Shown here: piece by piece, positions 1 through 7,499 of the stretch
How the letters are laid out: the number at the start of each line of letters is the position of its first letter
Numbering within the stretch: the stretch's first letter is position 1
From: CAYLRF01 sp964385995
GTDB taxonomy: Bacteria > Bacillota > Clostridia > Lachnospirales > Lachnospiraceae
DNA: 26,452 bases
Reading direction: 5' to 3'
Assembly (NCBI GenBank): GCA_964385995.1
Contig: CAYLRF010000020.1
Coordinates: 1-26,452 of the forward strand
Program-made: the position numbers and the translations under genes
Notes under the pieces: generated by a model
Told to the model about the DNA's origin: nothing
Databases searched by the model: none
The model's input: only the letters and a program-made list of their open reading frames with translations

Positions 1-13
1 TTTGCGGCATTCT

Positions 14-1024
14 TTAAAATCTGCCCGCCGCCGCTGCTTCCTCGACGGAAACGGCTACCGACACCGTCATTCCCACCATGGGGTTGTTGCCGGCCCCGAT
101 AAGGCCCATCATCTCCACGTGCGCCGGCACGGATGAGGAACCGGCAAACTGCGCGTCGCTGTGCATACGGCCCATGGTATCGGTCATGCCGTAGGAAGCG
201 GGTCCAGCCGCCATGTTGTCGGGATGAAGCGTGCGTCCCGTGCCGCCGCCCGAGGCCACCGAGAAATATTTCTTTCCCTGCTCCAGACGTTCCTTCTTGT
301 ACGTGCCGGCCACAGGATGCTGAAAACGTGTCGGATTGGTGGAATTGCCCGTGATGGAGACATCGACGTTTTCCTTGTGCATGATGGCGACTCCCTCCGT
401 CACGTCATTCGCGCCGTAGCAGTTGACCTTTGCGCGAAGGCCCTTCGAGTAAGCGGTTCTGCTTATCTCCTTTACCTTTCCCGTATAATAATCCATCTCG
501 GTCTCCACGAAGGTGAAGCCGTTTATTCGGGATATGATCTGAGCCGCGTCCTTTCCGAGGCCGTTTAAGATGACGCGAAGAGGTTTTTTGCGGACTTTAT
601 TCGCTTTCTCCGCGATACCGATGGCACCTTCCGCCGCCGCGAAGGACTCATGCCCCGCTAGAAACGCGAAACACTCGGTGTCTTCTTCCAAAAGCATTTT
701 ACCCAGATTTCCGTGACCTAAGCCGACCTTTCTCTGATCCGCCACCGATCCCGGTATGCAAAATGACTGGAGGCCTTCTCCTATCGCCGCCGCGGCGTCG
801 GAAGCCTTCCTGCAGTTTTTCCTAATCGCTATCGCGGCGCCGACTATATACGCCCAGCAGGCGTTTTCAAAACAGATAGGCTGAATACTCTTTATCTGCT
901 TATAGACATCCAGTCCCGCGTCCTTCGTGATTTTCTCCGCTTCCTCAAGCGAGGATATGCCGTATTTGTTAAGCGCGGCGTTTATCTGATTTATACGTCT
1001 CTCATACGATTCGAATAATGCCAT
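14..1024 (-). CDS. GGGtGRT family protein (function unknown)
   Basis: This 336-residue protein belongs to the family named after its GGGtGRT motif, seen here as GGGTGRT at residues 259-265 and followed by LHPDN. No biochemical role is established to my knowledge. The ATG at 1024 is chosen because AGGAGG lies about 8 nt upstream; the frame stays open further upstream, but that part overlaps the preceding gene. The protein has alanine/glycine-rich helices, several cysteines (C51, C56, C71, C89, C117, C202), no signal peptide and no clear membrane segment, so it is probably cytoplasmic. It starts 13 nt after the NifU-like scaffold gene and is surely co-transcribed with it, which suggests a role in metal-cluster or redox-cofactor metabolism. 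That role is inference from context. The gene ends in TAA 14 nt from the window edge, so any further operon member is out of view. Confidence 0.88.
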   Translation of the reverse strand: MALFESYERRINQINAALNKYGISSLEEAEKITKDAGLDVYKQIKSIQPICFENACWAYIVGAAIAIRKNCRKASDAAAAIGEGLQSFCIPGSVADQRKVGLGHGNLGKMLLEEDTECFAFLAGHESFAAAEGAIGIAEKANKVRKKPLRVILNGLGKDAAQIISRINGFTFVETEMDYYTGKVKEISRTAYSKGLRAKVNCYGANDVTEGVAIMHKENVDVSITGNSTNPTRFQHPVAGTYKKERLEQGKKYFSVASGGGTGRTLHPDNMAAGPASYGMTDTMGRMHSDAQFAGSSSVPAHVEMMGLIGAGNNPMVGMTVSVAVSVEEAAAAGRF

Positions 1025-1037
1025 TTTACCTGTCCTC

Positions 1038-1730
1038 CTATTCTTCCCTCGGGTCGATGATCTTAACCGCGTCGTCCACACGTCCGTATTGTCCCTGCGC
1101 CTTCTCCCAGGCGGTGTTCGGGTCGTCGCCTTTTTTGATGAAGTCAGTCATCTTACCGAGACTTACGAACTTGTAACCGATGATCTCGTCATTTTCATCA
1201 AGGGCGATCCCGGTAACATATCCTTCCGCCATCTCCAGATAACGAGGCCCCTTAGCGAGCGTTCCGTACATGGTGCCCACCTGACTTCTTAAGCCCTTGC
1301 CGAGATCTTCAAGCCCAGCGCCGATGGGAAGTCCGTCCTCGGAAAAAGCGCTCTGAGTCCTGCCGTATGCTATCTGCAGGAAAAGCTCGCGCATGGCGGT
1401 GTTAATAGCGTCGCACACAAGATCGGTATTTAGCGCTTCCAGGATGGTCTTGCCCGGAAGAATCTCAGCCGCCATGGCTGCCGAGTGCGTCATCCCGGAG
1501 CAGCCGACAGTCTCGATAAGCGCCTCCTGTATGATCCCGTCCTTTACATTTAACGTCAGTTTGCACGCGCCCTGCTGGGGAGCGCACCAGCCTACGCCGT
1601 GTGCAAGACCGGAAATGTCTTTAATTTCCCTGGCCTTTACCCACTTAGCCTCTTCCGGAATCGGCGCGGGTCCGTGATTGGCCCCGATAGCGACCGGACA
1701 CATTGTCTCCACTTCCTGCGAATAAATCAT
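1038..1730 (-). CDS. NifU/IscU-like iron-sulfur cluster assembly scaffold protein
   Basis: This 230-residue protein resembles the N-terminal domain of NifU/IscU scaffolds, on which Fe-S clusters are built before transfer to apo-proteins. Candidate ligands are C49 and C56 (GWCAPQQGAC), C77 in VGCSGMTHSAAMAAE and C106 in LVCDAIN; C11 lies near the N-terminus. It is longer than IscU (about 130 residues), with an extra C-terminal region of roughly 100 residues. The ATG at 1730 has AAAGGAG about 9 nt upstream. No cysteine desulfurase (iscS/nifS) or suf gene is present in the window. Its partner is the GGGtGRT gene, 13 nt downstream. The family call is firm. The claim that it carries Fe-S clusters rests on homology. 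Confidence 0.85.
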   Translation of the reverse strand: MIYSQEVETMCPVAIGANHGPAPIPEEAKWVKAREIKDISGLAHGVGWCAPQQGACKLTLNVKDGIIQEALIETVGCSGMTHSAAMAAEILPGKTILEALNTDLVCDAINTAMRELFLQIAYGRTQSAFSEDGLPIGAGLEDLGKGLRSQVGTMYGTLAKGPRYLEMAEGYVTGIALDENDEIIGYKFVSLGKMTDFIKKGDDPNTAWEKAQGQYGRVDDAVKIIDPREE

Positions 1731-1764
1731 TTTTAAAGTCTCCTTTCAAAAAAATTCGCACGTC

Positions 1765-1770
1765 ATTGTA
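1765..1770 (-). promoter_or_regulatory. possible -10 box for the NifU-like/GGGtGRT operon
   Basis: On the minus strand this reads TACAAT, 34 nt upstream of the scaffold gene's ATG, a sensible distance for a -10 box. No convincing -35 box sits 16-18 nt upstream; the best match there is only partial. The pair could instead be read through from the upstream cinA operon, because no terminator is obvious between them. Confidence 0.3.
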
Positions 1771-1820
1771 ACCGTAAACCACAGCCTCCGACAGACAGAG
1801 CCGAATTTATCATTCGCCCG

Positions 1821-1900
1821 AAACCGTCGGGGATAAATCACACCGAGGATTTCCGTACCTAAACCGTCCGGGATAAATCACTCCGAAGATTCCCGTCCCG
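1821..1900. repeat. imperfect 40-bp tandem repeat overlapping the 3' end of cinA
   Basis: Positions 1821-1860 and 1861-1900 are two adjacent 40-nt units that match at 34 positions. The second unit contains the last 23 nt of cinA, including its stop codon. The first is therefore a diverged copy of the gene's end plus the following spacer. It forms no strong hairpin and has no U-run, so I do not call it a terminator. Confidence 0.75.
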
Positions 1901-2378
1901 AAAGCTCTTCCCATAAAAATTTAAGGGCCGCTCTCACCGCCGCGTCGCGGTTTTCACCGCGATCCCCGTGAAAGAGGCATTTCTTTACGGCGATATGCTC
2001 TCCCACTGCGCAGCCTATATAAATAAGTCCGACGGGCTTTTTAGGGCTTCCGCCCCCGGGACCCGCGATTCCGGTAGTACTTAAGGCCGCGTAGGCCCCC
2101 GCCGCGCGGGACGCGCCCGTCGCCATGGCCGCCGCGGTTTCTTCGCTTACCGCGCCGTATACGCCAAGCACGTCACGCGGCACGCCGAGCAGCCTTTCCT
2201 TCGCTTCATTCGAGTAGGTAATATACCCTTCGTTATAAACTGCCGACGCGCCCGGCACGTCAAGGAGTCTTCCCGCGAGGAGCCCTCCGGTACACGATTC
2301 GGCCGTCGTGACGGTAAGGCCGCGTTCCTTAAGGTAACGTATTATCCGCTCCTCGGTACTCATATCGGCGTCCGACAC
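1878..2378 (-). CDS. cinA: CinA C-terminal domain protein, nicotinamide-nucleotide amidase (PncC type)
   Basis: This 166-residue stand-alone CinA C-terminal domain (PncC family) is expected to deamidate nicotinamide mononucleotide to nicotinate mononucleotide in NAD salvage. Visible family motifs are TAESCTGG (25-32) and STTGIAGPGGGS (about 100-111). The N-terminal molybdopterin-binding domain of full-length CinA (about 410 residues) is absent, which is common. The start is taken as GTG at 2378, one base after the pgsA stop, with AAGGGCGG about 7 nt upstream; an internal ATG at residue 6 is an alternative. It is the last gene of the gmk-rpoZ-rimO-pgsA operon. Its final codons lie inside a 40-bp tandem duplication. 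Confidence 0.9.
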   Translation of the reverse strand: MSDADMSTEERIIRYLKERGLTVTTAESCTGGLLAGRLLDVPGASAVYNEGYITYSNEAKERLLGVPRDVLGVYGAVSEETAAAMATGASRAAGAYAALSTTGIAGPGGGSPKKPVGLIYIGCAVGEHIAVKKCLFHGDRGENRDAAVRAALKFLWEELSGRESSE

Positions 2379-2379
2379 G

Positions 2380-2925
2380 TCAAAACCCGCCCTTAGATAT
2401 TACCGCGCGGTTTTTCCGGATGTAATCCGCGAGAGAAACGACAGTAAGTATCACGGCTAACAAGATGAAGATGCGGCAGATTATTTGATAAACCGGATGA
2501 TCTATGTCGAGAATCAAAAGGATAACCATGGCCATCTGAGAGGCGGTCTTAAATTTGCCCCAGTAGCTCGCGGCTATCACGACGCCGTTATCCGACGCCA
2601 CCAGTCTGAATCCGCTGATGATAAACTCCCGCGCGATGATGACAAGCACGGCCCACACGGGAAGTCTGCCCGAGGGGATAAGGCAAATCATGGCGGAGCA
2701 CACGAGGAGCTTGTCCGCGAGAGGATCCATGAACTTCCCGAAATTCGTGACGAGATTGTATTTACGCGCTATCTTGCCGTCCAGAAGATCCGTGAGACTC
2801 GCGAGGATAAAAAGCGCGAGCGCCACGTATTTTCCGGCTCCGTCAGCGAGGGGCGTAATCATAAAGACCACGAACACGGGTATCATTATAACCCGAAGCA
2901 CCGTGAGTTTGTTGGGTAAATTCAT
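2380..2925 (-). CDS. pgsA: CDP-diacylglycerol--glycerol-3-phosphate 3-phosphatidyltransferase
   Basis: This 181-residue integral membrane enzyme makes phosphatidylglycerol phosphate from CDP-diacylglycerol and glycerol-3-phosphate, the committed step to phosphatidylglycerol and cardiolipin. The CDP-alcohol phosphotransferase signature is complete: D46, D49-G50, A53-R54, G63, D67 and D71 in the pattern DxxDGxxARx8GxxxDxxxD. Several hydrophobic segments (about 8-26, 32-44, 73-84, 89-103, 128-140, 145-166) fit the usual polytopic topology, and the length is normal. The ATG overlaps the rimO stop as ATGA (2922-2925), so translation is probably coupled. The gene order rimO-pgsA-cinA is common in Firmicutes. 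Confidence 0.95.
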   Translation of the reverse strand: MNLPNKLTVLRVIMIPVFVVFMITPLADGAGKYVALALFILASLTDLLDGKIARKYNLVTNFGKFMDPLADKLLVCSAMICLIPSGRLPVWAVLVIIAREFIISGFRLVASDNGVVIAASYWGKFKTASQMAMVILLILDIDHPVYQIICRIFILLAVILTVVSLADYIRKNRAVISKGGF

Positions 2926-4247
2926 GGCAAAAGCTCCCCCGCAAGATCATATCCCTTAGCCGCCGTCACCTTAACCCGCACGAAATCCCCGCTCATAAGC
3001 TCCCTCTCGGTACGGATGAAAATAAGACCGTCCACATCCGGAGCGTCCCTGTAGGTTCTCGCCGCGTATACGTCCGAGTCCGAAACCTTACCTTCGATCA
3101 AAGCGTCAAGCTCTCTTCCGATAAAGGATTCGCTCTTTTTATATGCGACGGCCTGCTGGACTCTCATTATCTCATCCTTACGTCTCGCTTTCGTTCTTTC
3201 GCTTACCTGACGCGAAAATTTCGCCGCCGGCGTCCCTTCCTCTCTCGAGTAGGCGAAAACCCCGAGCCTGTCAAATCCCGTCTCTTTAACAAAGCGCGTA
3301 AGCTCAAAATGATCGGCGCGCGTCTCGCCCGGAAAACCGCTTATGAGAGTCGTCCGTATCGCTATATCGGGTATTTCCTCCTTAAGTTTTACGATAATCC
3401 GCCTTATCTCATCCGAGGATGTGCGCCGTCCCATTTGCTTTAATATCCTGTCGCTTATGTGCTGGATGGGCATATCGATATAGTCGCAAATCTTATCATT
3501 TTCGCGGATAACCCGTATCAGTTCGTCGGTAATCTCTTCCGGATAGCAATAAAGAAGCCTTATCCAGACGATCCCGTCTGTCGCGGCCAGTCTTTTTAAA
3601 AGCTCGGGAAGTTTCTTCTCCCCGTAAAGATCCACGCCGTACACCGTGGTCTCCTGCGCCACGAGTATGAGTTCCTTTACTCCCCGTGAGGCCAGATCCG
3701 CGGCTTCGCGTTCCAGATCCTCCATGGGAGTGCTTCGGTAGCGCCCCCGCACTTTGGGTATGACGCAATAGGTACAGCCTTTATCACAGCCCTCGGCTAT
3801 TTTAAGATAAGCGAAGTGGGAGGGCATCGAAAGGACGCGTCCGGCGCCTCGCGGGACTTTTCCGTCAATGTCGCCCGTCAGAACCTCGCGCTTACCTTTA
3901 AGGACGGCCTCCAGCTCGTCAGCTATCCTGTCGAAATGAGCCGTGCCCAAAACCGCGTCGACTTCTTTTATCTCGTTTAGGATCTCATCCCTGTACCGTT
4001 CCGCGAGGCAACCCGTGACGATGAGCGCCTTGCATGTACCCGCCTTTTTGTATTCGGCCAGACGAAGAACGGCGTCTACACTCTCCTGCTTCGCGTCGCC
4101 GATAAAACAGCAGGTATTTACGATTACTGCCTCGGCCTCGTCCGGGTCATCCGTCAAAATGTGGCCGCGATCCGCAAGGAGCTTTAGCATCTTCTCGCTG
4201 TCAACGAGATTTTTATCGCACCCTAAGGACTCAAGATATACCTTCAT
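2922..4247 (-). CDS. rimO: ribosomal protein S12 methylthiotransferase RimO
   Basis: This 441-residue radical-SAM methylthiotransferase adds a methylthio group to an aspartate of ribosomal protein S12. The N-terminal domain carries the auxiliary-cluster cysteines C10 (SLGCDKN), C46 (NTCCF) and C80 (TGC). The radical-SAM CxxxCxxC motif is C154, C158 and C161 (CDKGCTYC), and the last 60 or so residues form a TRAM domain. RimO rather than MiaB is favoured by the SLGCDKNLVDSE start, the KVRGRYRS stretch and the length; the true MiaB lies at 16294-17895. It begins inside the rpoZ stop (ATGA, 4244-4247) and its own stop overlaps the pgsA start, so the genes are tightly coupled. Confidence 0.95.
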   Translation of the reverse strand: MKVYLESLGCDKNLVDSEKMLKLLADRGHILTDDPDEAEAVIVNTCCFIGDAKQESVDAVLRLAEYKKAGTCKALIVTGCLAERYRDEILNEIKEVDAVLGTAHFDRIADELEAVLKGKREVLTGDIDGKVPRGAGRVLSMPSHFAYLKIAEGCDKGCTYCVIPKVRGRYRSTPMEDLEREAADLASRGVKELILVAQETTVYGVDLYGEKKLPELLKRLAATDGIVWIRLLYCYPEEITDELIRVIRENDKICDYIDMPIQHISDRILKQMGRRTSSDEIRRIIVKLKEEIPDIAIRTTLISGFPGETRADHFELTRFVKETGFDRLGVFAYSREEGTPAAKFSRQVSERTKARRKDEIMRVQQAVAYKKSESFIGRELDALIEGKVSDSDVYAARTYRDAPDVDGLIFIRTERELMSGDFVRVKVTAAKGYDLAGELLP

Positions 4248-4498
4248 GACTTACGGTTTAAGTCATCCTCATCGTTAAGTATCTTAAGCTGCGACTCTTT
4301 AAGCTCTTCAACGGCGATCGAAAGCGCTTTTTCTTTTTCCTTTATGGGAACGAGCGGGATAGAGCCGTCCACGATCTGTCTCGCCCGTTTGGCGGTCGCG
4401 ATGACGATGGAATATCTGCTGTTTACTATCCCGGTCTCTCCGCCCGCGGCTTCTTTATTTACCGTTTGCATAAGTTCCGAATAAGAAGGATGTATCAT
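4244..4498 (-). CDS. rpoZ: DNA-directed RNA polymerase subunit omega
   Basis: This 84-residue omega subunit helps assemble and stabilise RNA polymerase by chaperoning beta-prime. The conserved core NSRYSIVIATAKRARQI (residues 26-42) is diagnostic. The start is the ATG at 4498, with GGAG about 8 nt upstream. In the true sequence it overlaps the gmk stop by 4 nt (ATGA). In this scaffold the two are pushed apart by a 100-N gap and a duplicated 55-nt contig end, but the gene is complete on the left contig. Position after gmk is the standard arrangement. Confidence 0.95.
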   Translation of the reverse strand: MIHPSYSELMQTVNKEAAGGETGIVNSRYSIVIATAKRARQIVDGSIPLVPIKEKEKALSIAVEELKESQLKILNDEDDLNRKS

Positions 4499-4681
4499 AT
4501 GCTCTTTTCTCCTCTCGCGTATTTTTNNNNNNNNNNNNNNNNNNNNNNNNNNNNNNNNNNNNNNNNNNNNNNNNNNNNNNNNNNNNNNNNNNNNNNNNNN
4601 NNNNNNNNNNNNNNNNNNNNNNNNNNAAGTTCCGAATAAGAAGGATGTATCATATGCTCTTTTCTCCTCTCGCGTATTTTT
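4472..4681. other. scaffold gap with duplicated 55-nt ends (assembly artefact)
   Basis: The 55 nt at 4472-4526 are repeated exactly at 4627-4681, separated by 100 N (4527-4626). Removing one copy plus the Ns (155 nt) puts the gmk stop and rpoZ start in a perfect ATGA overlap. The gap is therefore an unmerged contig overlap with no missing DNA, and the 'repeat' is not biological. Confidence 0.95.
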
Positions 4682-5288
4682 GAAGTTCGCGGGTTATGCG
4701 CTCCGCGAAGTTGGCGTGTCGCGACATCCTTAAGTGCTCCGCGCATACTGCCAAGTGAGCGTCCCGCACAGCCTCGTCAAGATCGTCATTTACGATGAGG
4801 TAATCGTAAGCTTCCATGCCCTCAGCCTCCGCGGCGGCTCTCATCATGCGCGAGTTTATCACTTCCACTGTCTCTGTCCCGCGCCCCGTAAGCCTCTCCT
4901 TAAGTGTTGCTACATCGGGAGTCGTAACGAAAATAAGCACTGCCTCGGGAAAGGATGCCTTTACTTTCATGGCGCCCTGAATATCGATCTCGAGTATCAC
5001 GTCCTTACCCGCCCGAAGCATATCGCTCACGTAAGCCTTCGGCGTCCCGTAATAATGCTCAACATATCTAGCATACTCTATCAGTTCGCCTTGCGCAATC
5101 ATTTTTTCAAATTCGGGGACGTCCACAAAGAAATATTCGCGGCCGCAGACCTCGCCTTCCCTGGGCTTTCTGGTTGTCGCGGACACGGAAAGAACGTAAT
5201 TGTCATAGTCACTTGCAAGTCTTTTTGTGATCGCTCCTTTGCCGGCCCCCGAAAAACCCGAAACAACCACGGGTATACCCTCTCGCAT
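4650..5288 (-). CDS. gmk: guanylate kinase
   Basis: This 212-residue cytoplasmic enzyme phosphorylates GMP to GDP with ATP. The P-loop GFSGAGKG (11-18) is followed by typical GMP-site and lid segments: TTRKPREGEVCGREYFFV, the stretch containing GELIEYA, and EIDIQGA. The start is the ATG at 5288, with GGGAGG 6 nt upstream; an in-frame ATG further upstream lacks a ribosome-binding site and the family's N-terminus begins near this point. It is the first gene of the gmk-rpoZ-rimO-pgsA-cinA operon, with a good promoter about 150 nt upstream. The end of the gene lies on the right-hand contig, so it is intact; the copy of its last codons at 4495-4526 is part of the assembly duplication. Confidence 0.95.
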   Translation of the reverse strand: MREGIPVVVSGFSGAGKGAITKRLASDYDNYVLSVSATTRKPREGEVCGREYFFVDVPEFEKMIAQGELIEYARYVEHYYGTPKAYVSDMLRAGKDVILEIDIQGAMKVKASFPEAVLIFVTTPDVATLKERLTGRGTETVEVINSRMMRAAAEAEGMEAYDYLIVNDDLDEAVRDAHLAVCAEHLRMSRHANFAERITRELQKYARGEKSI

Positions 5289-5396
5289 CGATAACCTCCC
5301 GCGGGCATTTAGCCGCGTCACTTGATATTTTGAATCCGCTCCCGTTCGCCGGACACGTGTGATGATGTCGGGGCAGAAATGATATTACGGTTGTTT

Positions 5397-5409
5397 GGCG
5401 CTGCGCGCC
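5397..5409 (-). other. small GC hairpin in the gmk leader
   Basis: GGCGC and GCGCC flank a 3-nt loop, giving a perfect 5-bp stem within the roughly 140-nt leader of gmk. There is no U-run. I see no known riboswitch in the leader, and the function of this hairpin is unknown. Confidence 0.4.
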
Positions 5410-5434
5410 TCCCGAGTTCCGCTCCGGTATTGTA

Positions 5435-5463
5435 ATTATAAGACTCCGGGCAAATTGCGTCAA
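5435..5463 (-). promoter_or_regulatory. sigma-A promoter of the gmk operon
   Basis: On the minus strand the -35 TTGACG (5463-5458) and -10 TATAAT (5440-5435) are separated by exactly 17 nt, close to consensus. The start of transcription would be near 5428, giving a leader of about 140 nt to the gmk ATG. The -35 box overlaps that of the divergent rqcH promoter. Confidence 0.8.
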
Positions 5464-5483
5464 CGCCGGCGCGGTGTTATAAT
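5455..5483 (+). promoter_or_regulatory. sigma-A promoter of rqcH
   Basis: -35 TTGCGT (5455-5460), a 17-nt spacer and a perfect -10 TATAAT (5478-5483). Transcription would begin near 5490, giving a leader of about 68 nt. Three bases of the -35 box (5458-5460) are shared with the opposing gmk promoter. Confidence 0.75.
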
Positions 5484-5558
5484 CCCCTGGTCGTCTTAAA
5501 AAATGACGTGTTAAATGATAAATGACGTCACTAAAGTATGCCGCAAAAAGGGGTCGAG

Positions 5559-7483
5559 ATGGCTTTTGACGGAATAACGGTGGCCTGCGTGGTCACGGAA
5601 CTTAAAAAATATCTTATCGGCGCGCGTATACATAAGATCACTCAGCCCGAGCCGGATGAGATCATCCTTTGCGTAAACACAGACCTTGGCGTTAAGCGTC
5701 TCGTAATATCAGCGAACGCCTCTCTTTCGCTTATATACCTTACCGATGAGAACCGCAAAGCCCCCTTTACCGCCCCGAACTTTTGCATGTCGATGAGAAA
5801 ACGACTGCAAAACGGAAGGATCGCGAAAATAACTCAGCCTGACTTTGACAGAGCGGTGCGAATGAAGATAATCTCCGGCGATGAGATGGGCGATCCGCGC
5901 GTATATTATCTCATATCGGAGTTTATGGGAAAACACAGCAACATCATCCTTTGCGATGATAAGGAGCGAATTATCGACAGTATCAAACATATATCTTTCA
6001 GGGTAAGCTCCGTGCGGGAGGTTTTGCCGGGGAGGATGTATTTTATCCCGCGAAAAGAGGGAGTTAAAAATCCCCTGACCTGTAGTCGCGACGACTTTAA
6101 GGCCGCGATTAAAAACGCCCCTTATGATCTTTCGCTCTCTAAAGCCATGTATACAGGTTTTCTGGGAATAAGCCCCCTGGTGGCCGATGAGATCGCCTAT
6201 ATCGCGGGCATCGATCCTGACGCGAAAGCCGGGACTCTTTCCGGGAAAGATACGGATCTGCTCTCTTTGGCTTTTCAATCCGTCTTTGATAAGGTTAAAG
6301 GCGAAAATTTTTCTCCCGTTATCTATTATGAAAAAAAAGGAGATCCGGCCGAGCGCGCAAAGCCCGCCGAATTTTCCTGCGTGCCGCTTTCGCGGTTTTC
6401 GGATCGTTATGAAAAAGTCCCGTATACATCTGTGTCACTCCTTATTAAGACATTTTACTTTGAGCGGGAGATCGCTCTTCGGATATCGCAAAAATCGGCG
6501 AATTTAAAGAAGACCGTTAAGANNNNNNNNNNNNNNNNNNNNNNNNNNNNNNNNNNNNNNNNNNNNNNNNNNNNNNNNNNNNNNNNNNNNNNNNNNNNNN
6601 NNNNNNNNNNNNNNNNNNNNNNGAGATCGCTCTTCGGATATCGCAAAAATCGGCGAATTTAAAGAAGACCGTTAAGACGGCTCTGGAGCGCTGCGAAAGG
6701 AAAATGGCGCTTCAGGAGAAGGAACTTTCCGCTACCCTTGATCGCGAGGACGACAGGGTTTTCGGGGAACTTATAAATACCTACGGCTACGGTCTTCATG
6801 AAGGTGAAGAGGTCTTACGTTGCGTTAATTTTTATAACGGGAAAGAGGTAAGCATCCCCATTGACACTTCGTTATCCGTATCCGCCAACGCCGGTAAATA
6901 TTTCGAGCGGTACGCGAGAAAAAAAAGAACGGCGGAAGCGATCGAGCCGCTTATAAAAGAAACCGAACGCGAGATCGATTATCTTAAGTCGGTTCTTACA
7001 TCTCTTGAGATAGCCCGTGACGACGCCGACCTTTCGGAGATCGAGGAGGAACTTTCCGAAGCCGGATTAATAAAAATAAGAAACTTAAAAAAACACGCCG
7101 CGCAGAAAAGCAAACCCCTTCACTACATATCGACCGACGGATATCACATATATGTCGGGAAAAACAATCTTCAAAACGAGGAGATTACGTTTCGCCTCGC
7201 CTCCCCCGACGACTGGTGGTTTCACGCGAAGGGCCGCCCAGGGTCGCATGTCATAGTGAAGGCAAACGGGGCGAAGATATCCGACAGGACGTTTGAGGAA
7301 GCGGCGCGTCTCGCGGCACATTACAGTCAAAACAGCGATTCGGGAAAGGCAGAGGTCGACTACGTCCAAAGAAAGCACATAAAAAAACCGGCCGGTCAAA
7401 AGCCGGGATACGTCATATACCACATGAATTATTCCATGATGGCGGACTCAGATATCTCGCGGCTTAAGATCGCGCCCGATTAA
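5559..7483 (+). CDS. rqcH: Rqc2 homologue RqcH (NFACT family), split by an assembly gap
   Basis: RqcH binds peptidyl-tRNA-blocked 50S subunits and adds C-terminal alanine tails that mark the stalled chain for degradation. After collapsing the gap, the protein is 589 residues, normal for the family. The NFACT-N domain opens with MAFDGITVACVV; D97 and R98 in PDFDRAVR fall exactly at the residues needed for Ala-tailing in B. subtilis RqcH. A charged helical middle region follows, then an NFACT-R domain (about 465-575) with DDWWFHAKGRPGSHVI and KKPAGQKPGYVIYH. The ATG at 5559 has AAGGGG about 6 nt upstream; another ATG at 5538 lacks one. As written the frame breaks at the Ns: the first part runs to 6522 and the second resumes in a different frame after 6622. 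Older names are FbpA or fibronectin-binding protein. Confidence 0.93.
6468..6677. other. scaffold gap with duplicated 55-nt ends inside rqcH (assembly artefact)
   Basis: 6468-6522 and 6623-6677 are identical over 55 nt and flank 100 N (6523-6622). Removing 155 nt joins the two halves of rqcH in one frame. As deposited, 155 is not a multiple of three, so automated callers will report two fragments or a pseudogene. Confidence 0.95.
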
Positions 7484-7499
7484 GCCAAGCCCTAAGTTT

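Noticed and set aside
1821..1900. Two repeat units considered as a CRISPR remnant
   Set aside because: They are directly adjacent without a spacer, diverged, and one contains the end of cinA.
4472..4681. 55-bp direct repeat flanking a spacer, as in a mobile element or CRISPR unit
   Set aside because: The spacer is all N and collapsing the repeat restores an ATGA gene overlap, so it is an assembly artefact.
4495..4746. A frame joining rpoZ-like and gmk-like residues through the Ns
   Set aside because: It reads through the assembly gap and duplicated ends; both genes are complete without it.
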